A stretch of 33,678 nt of DNA from positions 1 through 33,678 of the forward strand of contig JBMFJH010000018.1 of NCBI GenBank assembly GCA_049973945.1, read 5' to 3'. The notes under the pieces were generated by a model. The model was not told the origin of the DNA, did not search any database, and worked only from the letters and a program-made list of their open reading frames with translations. A program made the position numbers and the translations under genes. Positions 1 through 8,138 of the stretch are shown one piece after another. Each line of letters starts with the position of its first letter. The stretch's first letter is position 1. Origin of the DNA: Acd1 sp049973945. Its GTDB lineage: Archaea; Thermoproteota; Thermoprotei_A; Sulfolobales; Sulfolobaceae.

Positions 1-489
1 CTCTTCCCGCCCGGCGGAATAACTAGCGTCCCTCCGCCGAAGGATCCTCTAGCCTTAGCTTTGGACGTGCTCCGTCACATGGCTTTGCCCCTGATCTCGA
101 TAATCATTGTGGGGGTAGGGGGGTTCGCCTACGTTGTGAGGAGCCTCGTGATCAGCACCATGAGCGAGGACTTCGTCGTAGCCCTGAGGGCCAGGGCGGT
201 TCCGGAGAGGATAATCCTCTTTAAACACGTGTTGAGGGCGTCTTCGCCCTCTATAGTGACCCAAGTCCTCCTGGCCTTGACCGTGTCGATTACCGGCTCC
301 CTCACTACGGAGGTCGTGTTCCAATGGCCTGGCATGGGTCTACTAACCTACGAGGCGATACTAGAGAACGACGTCCCAGTAATGCTGGGCGTGCTTTACG
401 TGACTACCTTAGTCCTTTTGGCTGGACTGCTGTTGGGAGAACTCATATATGGCGTTCTAGACCCCAGGATAAGGGTGGGCGAGGATTAG
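1..489 (+). CDS. dppB: Oligopeptide/dipeptide ABC transporter permease, DppB-like (5' truncated by window edge)
   Basis: This is the C-terminal part of an inner-membrane permease for peptide import. The reading frame is open from base 1, beginning LFPPGGITSVPPP, so the true start lies outside the window. Visible are the cytoplasmic EAA loop, read here as ALRARAVPERIILFKHVLRA, which in this family docks on the ATPase, about four membrane helices, and the typical ending GVLDPRIRVGED (family: Y-x-x-LDPRxR). It is followed by dppC, dppD and dppF in the same order as bacterial Dpp/Opp operons. The extracellular peptide-binding protein is not in the window and would be expected upstream. Identification as a DppB/OppB-type permease is secure. 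The exact substrate (di-, oligopeptide or sugar, as these transporters also carry oligosaccharides in archaea) is not determined by sequence. Confidence 0.93.
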   Translation, partial: LFPPGGITSVPPPKDPLALALDVLRHMALPLISIIIVGVGGFAYVVRSLVISTMSEDFVVALRARAVPERIILFKHVLRASSPSIVTQVLLALTVSITGSLTTEVVFQWPGMGLLTYEAILENDVPVMLGVLYVTTLVLLAGLLLGELIYGVLDPRIRVGED

Positions 490-526
490 CGAGGAGTTCG
501 GCATCAAGGCGCTAGTCAAGAGCCTC

Positions 527-1849
527 TTGAGATCCAGGCTAGTCCAGGTCGGCTTAGCTTGGATAGTAGTCCTCTCGGCCCTAGCGGTCTACGCCCAAGT
601 CGCGATCCCCCAAAGCTATTACCACGATTGGTTCAACCCGGGGGCCTGGGTGAATTACCCAGCTCACGTGCCGCCGTATTGGATAAACTACTTCAACGGT
701 TTCAAGAACCCACCGAGCGAAGTCCTGAACGTTCCCCTATCGTTGACGGCCCAATCTAGCGGGGTTTACGTTTACTCAGGGGAGGTTAAGTACCAGTTCG
801 CGTACTCGGGCTTCCCGTCAGGGCTCGTCATCACGATCTCTAACGCCTCGGGGATATTGAACGCTTACTTGACGATAACGAAACCGGACGGAGTGCAGGT
901 GTCGATCTCCCTGGGCAACTCCTTCCCAGTCCTCGCTACATCCCCCCAGGTAAAGAACGCGATCGCTGGGCTCATATACAAATACACGGGGGCTTACCCG
1001 TCCCAGGTTACAGCTCAGACCGTGGTCGAGGGCATCTTCGGCGTGGACAACGAGAACATGCTAGACCAGACCCTGCAGGGGACATACACTTTCAGCGTGC
1101 TCGTTTACTCCGCCAAGCCTCTCAACGGCTCCACCTTAACGATCAACCTCCAGGGGAGCTCTTACGGCCTGATGGGTACAGACGTCTACGGCAGGCCAAT
1201 AGACTTAGGGATCCTGATGGGCCTCCCGAGCGCGTTGCTCTTAGCGGTGTTAACCAGCGTGATCTCCGTGGGGATCGGAGTGCTTTACGGCGGCCTGAGC
1301 GGGTTCCTGGGAGGTAGGAAAGACGACGTCATGCAGTGGTTCATGCTGGTGGTTCTGGCCCTGCCAGTGCTCCCCTTCCTCGTAGTAATGAACTACGTGT
1401 TCACGACTGGCATCTCGATTCTGGCGGAAATCCTCCTCATCTCGTTGCTCTCCTGGCCGGGTTACGGCATCATCGCGAGGGCCGCCGCGATTTCGGTGAG
1501 GTCGCTCCAGTTCGTGGAGGCCGACCAGATCCTGGGGGTTCCAAAGTATAGGTCGTTCTTCACCCACGTGGTTCCCAGGCTCCTGCCCTTCGCTATCGCC
1601 TATACCGTGCTCGGGATCCCCGCGGCCATAACTCTCATCGAGACCCTCGCCTTCCTCGGGGTCTACCCGCAGGACTTGGTGAGCTGGGGCGAGATGCTGA
1701 ACTCCGCCGAAGCCAACCAGGCCCCTCTGAACGGCTGGTGGTGGTGGATCCTGTTCCCAGGGCTCATGATAGTCGTGACTTCCGCCCCCTTCGTGATGAT
1801 AGGCTACGCGATCGACAGGATAGTCTCGCCGAGGGTGAACGTCAGATGA
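527..1849 (+). CDS. dppC: Oligopeptide ABC transporter permease, DppC-like, with large extracytosolic insert
   Basis: This is the second permease of the Dpp/Opp importer, 440 residues, clearly longer than the roughly 300 of bacterial DppC. The first membrane helix (about 8-25) is followed by about 190 polar, beta-rich residues that must lie outside the membrane, then by five more helices (about 230-430). The EAA loop is around residues 318-356, with the core SVRSLQFVEADQILGVPKY. The insert is seen in other archaeal members as I recall them. The start is uncertain. TTG at 527 is the first usual start, 37 bases after dppB, but the frame stays open back to an ATT at 485 that overlaps the dppB stop and would add 14 residues, including a short amphipathic cytosolic segment. 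The stop overlaps the dppD start (ATGATG at 1846). Confidence 0.92.
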   Translation: MRSRLVQVGLAWIVVLSALAVYAQVAIPQSYYHDWFNPGAWVNYPAHVPPYWINYFNGFKNPPSEVLNVPLSLTAQSSGVYVYSGEVKYQFAYSGFPSGLVITISNASGILNAYLTITKPDGVQVSISLGNSFPVLATSPQVKNAIAGLIYKYTGAYPSQVTAQTVVEGIFGVDNENMLDQTLQGTYTFSVLVYSAKPLNGSTLTINLQGSSYGLMGTDVYGRPIDLGILMGLPSALLLAVLTSVISVGIGVLYGGLSGFLGGRKDDVMQWFMLVVLALPVLPFLVVMNYVFTTGISILAEILLISLLSWPGYGIIARAAAISVRSLQFVEADQILGVPKYRSFFTHVVPRLLPFAIAYTVLGIPAAITLIETLAFLGVYPQDLVSWGEMLNSAEANQAPLNGWWWWILFPGLMIVVTSAPFVMIGYAIDRIVSPRVNVR

Positions 1850-2790
1850 TGAAGGTGGAGGGCCTCAAGATCTACTTCGAGTCCCCCAAGGGCTTCGTCA
1901 GGGCGGTGGACGACGCGAGCCTCGAGGTAGAGAGGGGGGAAATAGTCGGCCTAGTGGGGGAGAGCGGCTCGGGGAAGTCCACCCTAGGGTTGGGCATAAT
2001 GAGGCTAATCTACCCGCCGGGCAGGATCATGGGAGGGAGGGTACTTTTCGAGGGCAGGGACATCCTCTCCCTGCCGATGGACGAGTTCGTTAGGAACTAC
2101 AGGTGGAAGAAGATAGCCATGGTGTTCCAGGCATCGATGAACTCCTTCTCCCCCACGTTCAAGATCAGGGATCAGTTCTTCGAGACCCTGAAAGTCCACG
2201 GCTATCAGGGCGACTACTGGGAGAGGACTAGGGAGCTCCTGCAGTTGGTAAGCCTCGACCCGACCATTGCCGAGAAGTACCCCCACGAGCTTTCGGGAGG
2301 GCAAAAGCAGAGGGCGTTTATAGCCTTGGCCTTGGCGATGAAGCCCAAGTTCCTGATAGCGGACGAGCCAACTACCGCTTTAGACGTCGTTACTCAGGTT
2401 CAAATCCTCAAACTATTCAAGAGGCTGAGGGACGAGGAGGGGATCACGATTATGTTCATCACCCACGACATAGCCCTCCTCTCCATGATCGCCGACAGGA
2501 TCTACGTGATGTACGCAGGTAAAATCGTCGAGGGAGGGCCTCTCGAGAGCGTCGTGAAGACGCCGGCCCACCCGTACACGAGGGCGTTAATGGAGGCCGT
2601 CCCGACCCTGGACAAGGACAGGGTCGTTGGGATTCCCGGCTCAATGCCCAGCTTGGTTAACCCGCCTAAGGGCTGTAGGTTCGAGCCCAGGTGCCCCGTG
2701 AAGATGTCCGTGTGCGCGGAGAAGGAGCCCCCGATGCTTAAGGCTGGTGAGAACCACTATGCAGCCTGCTGGAAGCTCCAAACTAATTGA
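1846..2790 (+). CDS. dppD: Oligopeptide ABC transporter ATPase, DppD-like
   Basis: Cytosolic ATPase of the peptide importer, 314 residues, usual for the family. Walker A GESGSGKST is at 38-46, the signature LSGGQKQR near 149-156, Walker B LIADEP just before TTALD near 170-180, and the H-loop ITHD near 206. The C-terminal oligopeptide-transporter extension carries the motif GCRFEPRCP plus two further cysteines. In this family these cysteines are reported to hold an iron-sulphur cluster in at least one bacterial DppD. The start is ATG 1846 (or 1849), overlapping the dppC stop. A longer in-frame reading back to 1738 would run inside dppC and has no family support. The 3' end overlaps dppF by 32 bases, implying translational coupling. 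Confidence 0.95.
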   Translation: MMKVEGLKIYFESPKGFVRAVDDASLEVERGEIVGLVGESGSGKSTLGLGIMRLIYPPGRIMGGRVLFEGRDILSLPMDEFVRNYRWKKIAMVFQASMNSFSPTFKIRDQFFETLKVHGYQGDYWERTRELLQLVSLDPTIAEKYPHELSGGQKQRAFIALALAMKPKFLIADEPTTALDVVTQVQILKLFKRLRDEEGITIMFITHDIALLSMIADRIYVMYAGKIVEGGPLESVVKTPAHPYTRALMEAVPTLDKDRVVGIPGSMPSLVNPPKGCRFEPRCPVKMSVCAEKEPPMLKAGENHYAACWKLQTN

Positions 2791-3748
2791 AGTAAAGGAC
2801 GTGAAGGTCTACTTCAAGAAAGGCTCGATATTCAGCGGTAAGAGAGTCGTCATGAAGGCGCTTGACGGAGTGACCCTCGCTGTTCTTAGGAAAGAGAAGG
2901 TGGCCGTAGTCGGCGAGACGGGGAGCGGGAAGACGACTCTGGGGAGGGTGCTGGTAGGCCTCCAGAAGCCCACCTCCGGTGAGGTAATAGCCTACTTCGA
3001 CGGCGATCCTGTCAACCCCTACAGGCTCAGGGGAAAGGCCAAGAAGGAGTACATGAGGAACGTCGGTATGATCTACCAAGACCCGTACTCCGCCATTGAC
3101 CCCCTAATGAGGGTGAGGGACGTGCTGAGGATCCCCCTGAACTACGCGGGGGTGAAGGGAGACGAGGCGGACAAGAGGATCAGGGAGATCATGGACAGGG
3201 TCTCGTTACCTCTGGACTACCTGGGTTACTACGTCTTCCAGCTCTCGGGGGGACAAAGGCAGAGGCTGGGAATAGCGAGGGCCCTCCTGTTTAAGCCCAA
3301 GCTCCTCGTGGCAGATGAGCCGGTCTCGATGTTGGACGCCTCACTCAAGGGGGAGATCATCGACCTGCTGAACTCGATCAATTCCGACTTGGGGATAAGT
3401 ATCGTCATGATCACCCACGAGCTTGCAGTCGCGAAGGTCTTCGCCAACAAGATCTCCGTGCTCTACTTGGGCAGGATAATGGAGTCCGCCTCTTCAGAGG
3501 CGTTCTTCTCGGAGCCCATGCACCCTTACAGCCAGCTCCTTATAGCCGCGTCGCCAGACCTGAAGCACCTTAAAACTATCCCCGACCTACCCATCAAGCA
3601 GTTTTCCGAGATCCCCAGCTCGGCGAAGGTCCCTCCTGGATGCAGGTTCCACACGAGGTGTCCTTACGCTTTCGACAGGTGCTATAAGGAGGAACCCCCG
3701 CTAAAGGGGGTGAAGCCCGGCCATGAGGTTGCCTGCTGGCTCAGGTAA
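2759..3748 (+). CDS. dppF: Oligopeptide ABC transporter ATPase, DppF-like
   Basis: Second ATPase of the importer, pairing with DppD to power peptide uptake. From ATG 2759 it has 329 residues. Walker A GETGSGKTT is at 52-60, the signature LSGGQRQR near residue 162, Walker B LLVADEP followed by VSMLD near 183-192, and the C-terminal extension with GCRFHTRCPYAFDRC. A GTG at 2747 is in frame and would add four residues; ATG is preferred. Both starts lie inside dppD, so the pair is translated as an overlapping unit. The end overlaps the next small membrane-protein gene by 26 bases. Family assignment is secure; the transported substrate is inferred only from the family. Confidence 0.95.
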   Translation: MQPAGSSKLIEVKDVKVYFKKGSIFSGKRVVMKALDGVTLAVLRKEKVAVVGETGSGKTTLGRVLVGLQKPTSGEVIAYFDGDPVNPYRLRGKAKKEYMRNVGMIYQDPYSAIDPLMRVRDVLRIPLNYAGVKGDEADKRIREIMDRVSLPLDYLGYYVFQLSGGQRQRLGIARALLFKPKLLVADEPVSMLDASLKGEIIDLLNSINSDLGISIVMITHELAVAKVFANKISVLYLGRIMESASSEAFFSEPMHPYSQLLIAASPDLKHLKTIPDLPIKQFSEIPSSAKVPPGCRFHTRCPYAFDRCYKEEPPLKGVKPGHEVACWLR

Positions 3749-3956
3749 GTTCATCGTTCAGGCTTTGGTCGGTGTAGCGATCCTAGTCATGACCTTCATC
3801 ATGACCGTGTACGGAGAGGCCATGGGCTACGGGTTAGGGTATTTCCTCCTCATGACGATACTAGCCGTTGCGGGCTCCTTCGTCGGGTTGAGGGGGGCTC
3901 TGGAGTTCGTCAAGGCGGTTATAGAGGAGGTCGAGCTAAGGAAAACCCGAGAGTGA
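3723..3956 (+). CDS. Small membrane protein (two helices) at the end of the dpp operon
   Basis: A 77-residue protein with two hydrophobic helices (about 10-31 and 36-57), a short lumenal or external turn, and a charged C-terminal tail (FVKAVIEEVELRKTRE) expected in the cytosol. ATG 3723 lies within the last 26 bases of dppF, in another frame, and the stop is nine bases before the next gene, so it is probably cotranscribed with the transporter. I do not recognise a family. Its position suggests an accessory subunit or small regulator of the importer, but that is inference from neighbourhood alone. Clean hydrophobicity and the absence of rare codons support it being real. Confidence 0.65.
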   Translation: MRLPAGSGKFIVQALVGVAILVMTFIMTVYGEAMGYGLGYFLLMTILAVAGSFVGLRGALEFVKAVIEEVELRKTRE

Positions 3957-3965
3957 GCTCTTACC

Positions 3966-4463
3966 GTGAGGCTGAAGGTCTGCCTCACGGACGGTAAGGC
4001 GTGTGGGGGTTACAGCAAGGGCGTCTGTACCGACGGCAAGAGCGTGGTCGAGCTGGAGCCCGCTAACTGCCTTGACACAGAGTTCGAAGTCAAGGAGAAG
4101 AGGCTCTACTTCGACGACCTCTACACCCTCCTGCCGTACGACGAGGCCATCAACAACGCCAGGGCGGTTCTAGTAGCTCTGGGAGAGACGAGGAACGAGG
4201 CCTTCTTCTACGGGAACGCTAAGGTTTTCGTGAAGCCGAAACTCTTCCAAGCCGACTTCGAGGGCCTCAAGAGGGTCTACGCGAGGGAGTGCGGGGAGTA
4301 CGGCTCGGCGATACCGCACTACTGCATACATAACCAGTCGTTCTACGTCCTCTCGAGGAAGGCGAGGGAGGCTGAAGAGGCCCTCTCCCTCTTCAGGCGA
4401 CTGGTCGATTACGTGAAGCTGTTGAGGCTCTCAGTGGGCTGCGGGCTGAACCCCTGCTTCTAA
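3966..4463 (+). CDS. Cysteine-rich protein of unknown function
   Basis: A 165-residue soluble protein from GTG 3966. No signal peptide or membrane helix is visible. It is unusually rich in cysteine for a thermoacidophile cytosolic protein: four cysteines fall in the first 35 residues (VCLTDGKACGGYSKGVC, then ANC), two near the middle (RECGEYG and PHYCIHN), and two at the end (GCGLNPCF). The pattern could bind a metal or iron-sulphur cluster or form disulphides; I do not recognise a named family. It follows the dpp operon by nine bases and may be its last gene. Its final 33 bases, encoding the terminal cysteine pair, overlap the 3' end of the MFS gene on the other strand. Confidence 0.7.
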   Translation: MRLKVCLTDGKACGGYSKGVCTDGKSVVELEPANCLDTEFEVKEKRLYFDDLYTLLPYDEAINNARAVLVALGETRNEAFFYGNAKVFVKPKLFQADFEGLKRVYARECGEYGSAIPHYCIHNQSFYVLSRKAREAEEALSLFRRLVDYVKLLRLSVGCGLNPCF

Positions 4464-5849
4464 CCTGTAGTTCTTCGCCAGCGTCGCGAAGGCCACAGCG
4501 ATCGCGGTAACTATTATCCCCGTTGCGAACAAGGCGTTGAAAGAGTCGCTCCCAGGGAGGGTCTCAACCACGTAGGTGTTCCCCATCTGGTTGACGAAAG
4601 AGGACTGGAATGCCGTCATGATGCTCGAGGCTAGGACGGGGCCTATCGAGGCCCCTATTTGCCTTATGAGGGTGTTGATGCCCATGCCGACTCCCCTCGC
4701 CTCTGGGGGCAGGGACACCGCGACCATGTTGACCAGGGGTATTAACATCATTACTATCCCGATCGTCGTGACGAAGCCGTTTACAGTCAAGTCGAAGAGG
4801 CTCGACCTGTGCACCAGATTGAGGAAGAAGCCCAGCCCCAGCACCGCACCGCCTGATATTAGTATTGGCTTGGGCCCCGCCCTGTTGAGGGTCTTACCAA
4901 TGATGGGGCCGACGATCAACATCCCCAGGGTGCCTGGGGCCAGGGCCATCCCCGCACTTATCTGGTCCTTGCCGAGTCCGAAGGGCCAGGGCAGTTGGGC
5001 GTAGTAAATTACCCCGAAGAAGAGGAGGAACACAGCTATCCCGGACACCATCCCGACCACGTTGGCTACCGCGAAGTTCCTTATCTTGAACAGCTCGAGC
5101 CTGATCATGGGCTCCTCCGTCACCGACTCCCAGACGACGAAAGCGTAAAGCAACAACGCCCCTGCGGAGAGGACAAGGATCTCAGGCCCCGAGAGCCACC
5201 CCCAGGAGTTCCCCTCGCTGATGTAGAGGAGTATCAAGCTCGAGCCCGACGCGATGAGAGTCATTCCGATCAAGTCGACCTTCTCCCTCACCCTTTTCCC
5301 GGTCTCTGGGACGACTTTCATCGCTATCATGGTCGTCACGAGAGACCCCACGAAGGCTATGTGAAAGGCGGTCTGCCACCCTAGGTTTTGATCTATTACT
5401 GCACCTAAAGAGAGGCCAGCGGCCGTGCCTATCCCGAATGTCGCGCTCAATATTCCCTGAGCTTGTGCTATCCTTTGAGGCGGGAGGAGGTCGGAGATTA
5501 TAGCAATTGAGATGGGGAAAGCGGCGAACCCTATGCCCTGTACCGCCCTCGCTAGTATCAGCGTGTAAACGTTGGGCGAGATCCCCGCGACAAAAACCGC
5601 GAAGGCATAGACGAGCAGGACCGAAGCGAGCGTCTTCTTCTTACCGTGGACGTCGGCCAACTTCCCCACGATAGGGGCCGATACCGCTGCCGAGATCGTG
5701 AAAGCCGTCGTGACCCAGGAGACAGTCTCCTCGTTAGTGCTGAAGTCGTTCTGAATCGTGGGCAGGGCCGGGGCAACCATCGTCTCCACGTAGTTTATCA
5801 AGAGGAGGATAAGCAGAAGGGTCAGCAGTACTTTAGTCTCCCTCTTCAA
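4431..5849 (-). CDS. MFS multidrug-type exporter, DHA2 (14-helix) family
   Basis: A 472-residue membrane protein with about 14 predicted helices, the size and layout of DHA2 drug:proton antiporters (EmrB/QacA type). Helix 1 ends with NYVETMVAPALPTIQNDF, typical of the family (D-x-T-I-V-x-x-ALP in most members). The helix 2-3 loop carries motif A as GKLADVHGKKKTL (about 62-74), and helix 4 carries ARAVQGIGFAAFP. Substrates in the family are hydrophobic compounds, but none can be named here. The start ATG 5849 has a TATA-like box (atttaaata on the minus strand) at 5880-5888, sharing a divergent promoter region with the DedA gene. The 3' end overlaps the cysteine-rich gene by 33 bases. Confidence 0.9.
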   Translation of the reverse strand: MKRETKVLLTLLLILLLINYVETMVAPALPTIQNDFSTNEETVSWVTTAFTISAAVSAPIVGKLADVHGKKKTLASVLLVYAFAVFVAGISPNVYTLILARAVQGIGFAAFPISIAIISDLLPPQRIAQAQGILSATFGIGTAAGLSLGAVIDQNLGWQTAFHIAFVGSLVTTMIAMKVVPETGKRVREKVDLIGMTLIASGSSLILLYISEGNSWGWLSGPEILVLSAGALLLYAFVVWESVTEEPMIRLELFKIRNFAVANVVGMVSGIAVFLLFFGVIYYAQLPWPFGLGKDQISAGMALAPGTLGMLIVGPIIGKTLNRAGPKPILISGGAVLGLGFFLNLVHRSSLFDLTVNGFVTTIGIVMMLIPLVNMVAVSLPPEARGVGMGINTLIRQIGASIGPVLASSIMTAFQSSFVNQMGNTYVVETLPGSDSFNALFATGIIVTAIAVAFATLAKNYRLEAGVQPAAH

Positions 5850-5879
5850 GCGAGGTCTTTTCGATATATCTATTCGACG

Positions 5880-5888
5880 TATTTAAAT
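5880..5888 (-). promoter_or_regulatory. TATA-like box for the DHA2 exporter
   Basis: An AT-only stretch about 35 bases before ATG 5849, read as atttaaata on the minus strand. It would give a transcript with a leader of roughly nine bases. Confidence 0.45.
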
Positions 5889-5898
5889 CCTCTGAATA

Positions 5899-5908
5899 GA
5901 AATAAAAA
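5899..5908 (+). promoter_or_regulatory. TATA-like box for the DedA gene
   Basis: The A-rich box gaaataaaaa is centred about 27 bases before GTG 5931, the spacing of a leaderless archaeal transcript. It supports choosing GTG 5931 as the start. Confidence 0.5.
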
Positions 5909-5930
5909 GGGTACTGAAATCTACGCTTCC

Positions 5931-6521
5931 GTGAACTTCCTAGACGCGCTCCAACCTAACTACTTCGAGCTATTCCTGCTGATGGTCGTCGAGGGGCTAG
6001 GGGGGCCAGTCCCAAGTGAGGTTCTAATGCCCTTGGTCGGAGTGTGGGCGTCAAGTGGCCAAATGGACTTCGTGACGGGAGTCATGGTGGGGACTCTGGG
6101 GAGCCTAGTGGGGTCCTTGATAGCCTACGCGGTGGGGGCGTACTTGGGTTACGGGATCCTGGAGAGGTACGGGAAGTACGTGGGCATAACGAAGAAGGAG
6201 CTGAACTCGGTGAGGGCCTGGTTCGCGAAGTACGGCGCTTACGCGGTCTTCTTCCTCAGGTTCGTCCCGGCACTGAGGGCGCTCATATCCTACCCCGCGG
6301 GCGTCGGCAGGATGAACCTTCTCCTCTTCATAGTCCTCACTTTCATAGGCCACACCATATGGGACTTCGTGCTGGCCTACCTGGGTTACAGTTACGGACA
6401 AAGGGTTATTGCCCTAATAGAGTCGGACACGAGGTACCTCTATTTGGTCGCGGCTGCAATCGTAATTTACTTCGCGTACAGGATATACAAGGCGGTGAGG
6501 CATGATAGAGAGGGCCATTAA
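5931..6521 (+). CDS. DedA/VTT (SNARE-associated) family membrane protein
   Basis: A 196-residue integral membrane protein of the DedA family; members act in membrane lipid homeostasis and in some bacteria as undecaprenyl-phosphate or lipid flippases. The signature EGLGGPVPSEVLMPLVG (about 20-36) carries the conserved acidic and proline residues of the first re-entrant segment. The second, FFLRFVPALRALISYPAG, matches the family pattern F-x-R-x-x-P-x-x-R with AG following, then a final helix pair containing GHTIWDFV. The open frame extends upstream to 5646, but that part is the shadow of the MFS gene; GTG 5931 lies 27 bases from a TATA-like box. It overlaps the next gene by 20 bases, suggesting an operon. 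Confidence 0.9.
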   Translation: MNFLDALQPNYFELFLLMVVEGLGGPVPSEVLMPLVGVWASSGQMDFVTGVMVGTLGSLVGSLIAYAVGAYLGYGILERYGKYVGITKKELNSVRAWFAKYGAYAVFFLRFVPALRALISYPAGVGRMNLLLFIVLTFIGHTIWDFVLAYLGYSYGQRVIALIESDTRYLYLVAAAIVIYFAYRIYKAVRHDREGH

Positions 6522-7011
6522 GGTGTTAGCGGTCTCCAGTGGGCTCGTGATCCTCTTCGTCATTTTGGGCCCCTTAGCCCCGGTCAACGAGAGGTTGGTG
6601 GGCGTCACCCCTGACGGATTGATCAGCTTAGCCCCTCCTGTTTACCTCTCCTTCTCGGCCTTCCTCGCCCTGATAACCTTCCTGGCCACCACCGTGTTGT
6701 TCTGGGGCAGCAGGAGGCAGTCGCTGAACCTGCTGATCGAGGGTTCCGGATTCGCTTTCGTCGCCCTGAACTACCTGAACTTCTTCGCGGTGTACAGGTA
6801 CTGGGAGCCCCAGATGCAGGTCGTCCCCTTCTTCATCGTGGTCACTTACCACAACGCGGGGACTATCGTCAGTAGCCTCAACTTCGACTTCGGGCAGTTG
6901 GTCCTACTGATCCTGGTCGCGAAGTACTTGACCGAGTGGAGGAGGAAAAGGGTAGAAGAGAGGAGGAAGTTCGAGCCGATGATCGGGACTGAAGGGGTTC
7001 AGGGCGGTTAG
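6502..7011 (+). CDS. Multi-helix membrane protein of unknown function
   Basis: A 169-residue protein with about four to five hydrophobic helices (roughly 9-28, 45-68, 80-98, 105-120, 127-145) and a strongly basic cytosolic tail (KYLTEWRRKRVEERRKF). No family recognised. ATG 6502 lies inside the last 20 bases of the DedA gene, so the two are very likely translated from the same message and may work together at the membrane. The functional link is inferred only from the overlap. Confidence 0.75.
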   Translation: MIERAIKVLAVSSGLVILFVILGPLAPVNERLVGVTPDGLISLAPPVYLSFSAFLALITFLATTVLFWGSRRQSLNLLIEGSGFAFVALNYLNFFAVYRYWEPQMQVVPFFIVVTYHNAGTIVSSLNFDFGQLVLLILVAKYLTEWRRKRVEERRKFEPMIGTEGVQGG

Positions 7012-7021
7012 CCACAGAATC

Positions 7022-7030
7022 CCTTATTTA
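7022..7030 (+). promoter_or_regulatory. TATA-like box for the MFS carrier gene
   Basis: The box ccttattta is centred 27 bases before GTG 7053. It indicates a leaderless transcript and separates this gene from the DedA operon. Confidence 0.55.
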
Positions 7031-7052
7031 GCCTAGGTATAAACCACCTCGA

Positions 7053-8138
7053 GTGCGTAAAGGCGTCTACGTCGCTATAGGCCTCGCCTTCATGCTGTAC
7101 AACTCCCTCTACCAGTACAGCTGGAACGCCGTTTACCCCTTGCTTCTAGACAGGTTCGACAAGCTCCAGCTCTCCGTAATATTCTCGACCTTTGTCGTCG
7201 TCTCGAGTGTCTCTCAGGTCTTGGGGGGACTACTCGCAGATTACTTCAGCGTCAGGAGGGTCTCGGTGGCCTCCGCCCTAATGACGTCGTTGGGGTGGCT
7301 CCTCAGCTCTGCGACCTATGACTACGCCTTGTTCCTCGCGGTTTGGTCAGTAGGCAGCTTCGGGGAGGGCGTCCTCTACGGCGTAGCCATCAACCTGGCG
7401 AGCAAGTGGTACGTTGAAAGGAGGGGCTTTTACGTCGGACTCGTCTCGTTAGGCTTCGGCCTGGGAGGGTTCATCGCGAACCCCTGGATACTGATGCAGA
7501 GGGACTACTACTCCGTGGCCTTAGTCTTGGGCTTGATAGGGTTAGCCGTGGTGTTCCCGTTGTCCTTCCTCGTGAGCTACCCCTCTGGACTGGCGGGCAA
7601 GTCGCCGGCAAGGACGGTCAGGGAAGTAAGCTTCTGGCTCCTCTACTTTTCCTTCGTCATATCCACTCTGCCGTTACTCTTACTCTCGTCTTCCCTGTAC
7701 CTACTAGTGAAGGGCACCGGGGTGGAGGCCCTCGCGATTATAGCGTTCCCGCTGGCCAGCGGTTTGGCTAGGCCCCTTTTCGGCAGGATTTCGGACAGCC
7801 TGGGGAGGGCGAAGTCGCTGATGATCGCGATGGGGCTAGAAGCTGTGGGAGTGCTGAGCCTCTTGGGCCCCGCGGAGCTCAGGCTTCTCGGGACTGTACT
7901 CGTGGGACTCTCGGGCGGTGCTTTGCTCACGCTCTTCCTGACGTTCGTCACAGACATTTTCGGAGCTAGGTACTCCACCTCGAATACCGCCATCCTTTAC
8001 ACGGGCAAAGCCGTCACCGGAGTCGTTCTGGCCGGTCTTCAGGCAGTGGAGTTCCCAGTAGCGTGGTACTTCGCCTTCCCGCTGGTCGGGGCGTTCCTCC
8101 TGATCAACGCGGAGCGAACAGCCAAAGCTAGGGCTTAA
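7053..8138 (+). CDS. MFS transporter (12-helix, substrate unknown)
   Basis: A 361-residue carrier with about 12 predicted helices. The helix 2-3 loop GGLLADYFSVRRVSV is the MFS motif A, and the second half repeats it as PLFGRISDSLGRAKSLM (about 240-256), the duplication typical of the superfamily. The short length and compact loops resemble oxalate/formate or monocarboxylate-type MFS carriers, but the substrate cannot be read from sequence. GTG 7053 lies 27 bases from a TATA-like box. The 3' end overlaps the convergent methyltransferase gene by 11 bases. Confidence 0.88.
   Translation: MRKGVYVAIGLAFMLYNSLYQYSWNAVYPLLLDRFDKLQLSVIFSTFVVVSSVSQVLGGLLADYFSVRRVSVASALMTSLGWLLSSATYDYALFLAVWSVGSFGEGVLYGVAINLASKWYVERRGFYVGLVSLGFGLGGFIANPWILMQRDYYSVALVLGLIGLAVVFPLSFLVSYPSGLAGKSPARTVREVSFWLLYFSFVISTLPLLLLSSSLYLLVKGTGVEALAIIAFPLASGLARPLFGRISDSLGRAKSLMIAMGLEAVGVLSLLGPAELRLLGTVLVGLSGGALLTLFLTFVTDIFGARYSTSNTAILYTGKAVTGVVLAGLQAVEFPVAWYFAFPLVGAFLLINAERTAKARA

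Noticed and set aside
4995..5384. Long plus-strand open frame inside the DHA2 exporter
   Set aside because: It is rich in Arg, His, Pro and Glu with no fold pattern and sits antisense to a well-supported gene.
5646..5930. N-terminal extension of the DedA frame
   Set aside because: This part lies antisense to the start of the MFS exporter and has no hydrophobic pattern; TATA spacing points to GTG 5931.
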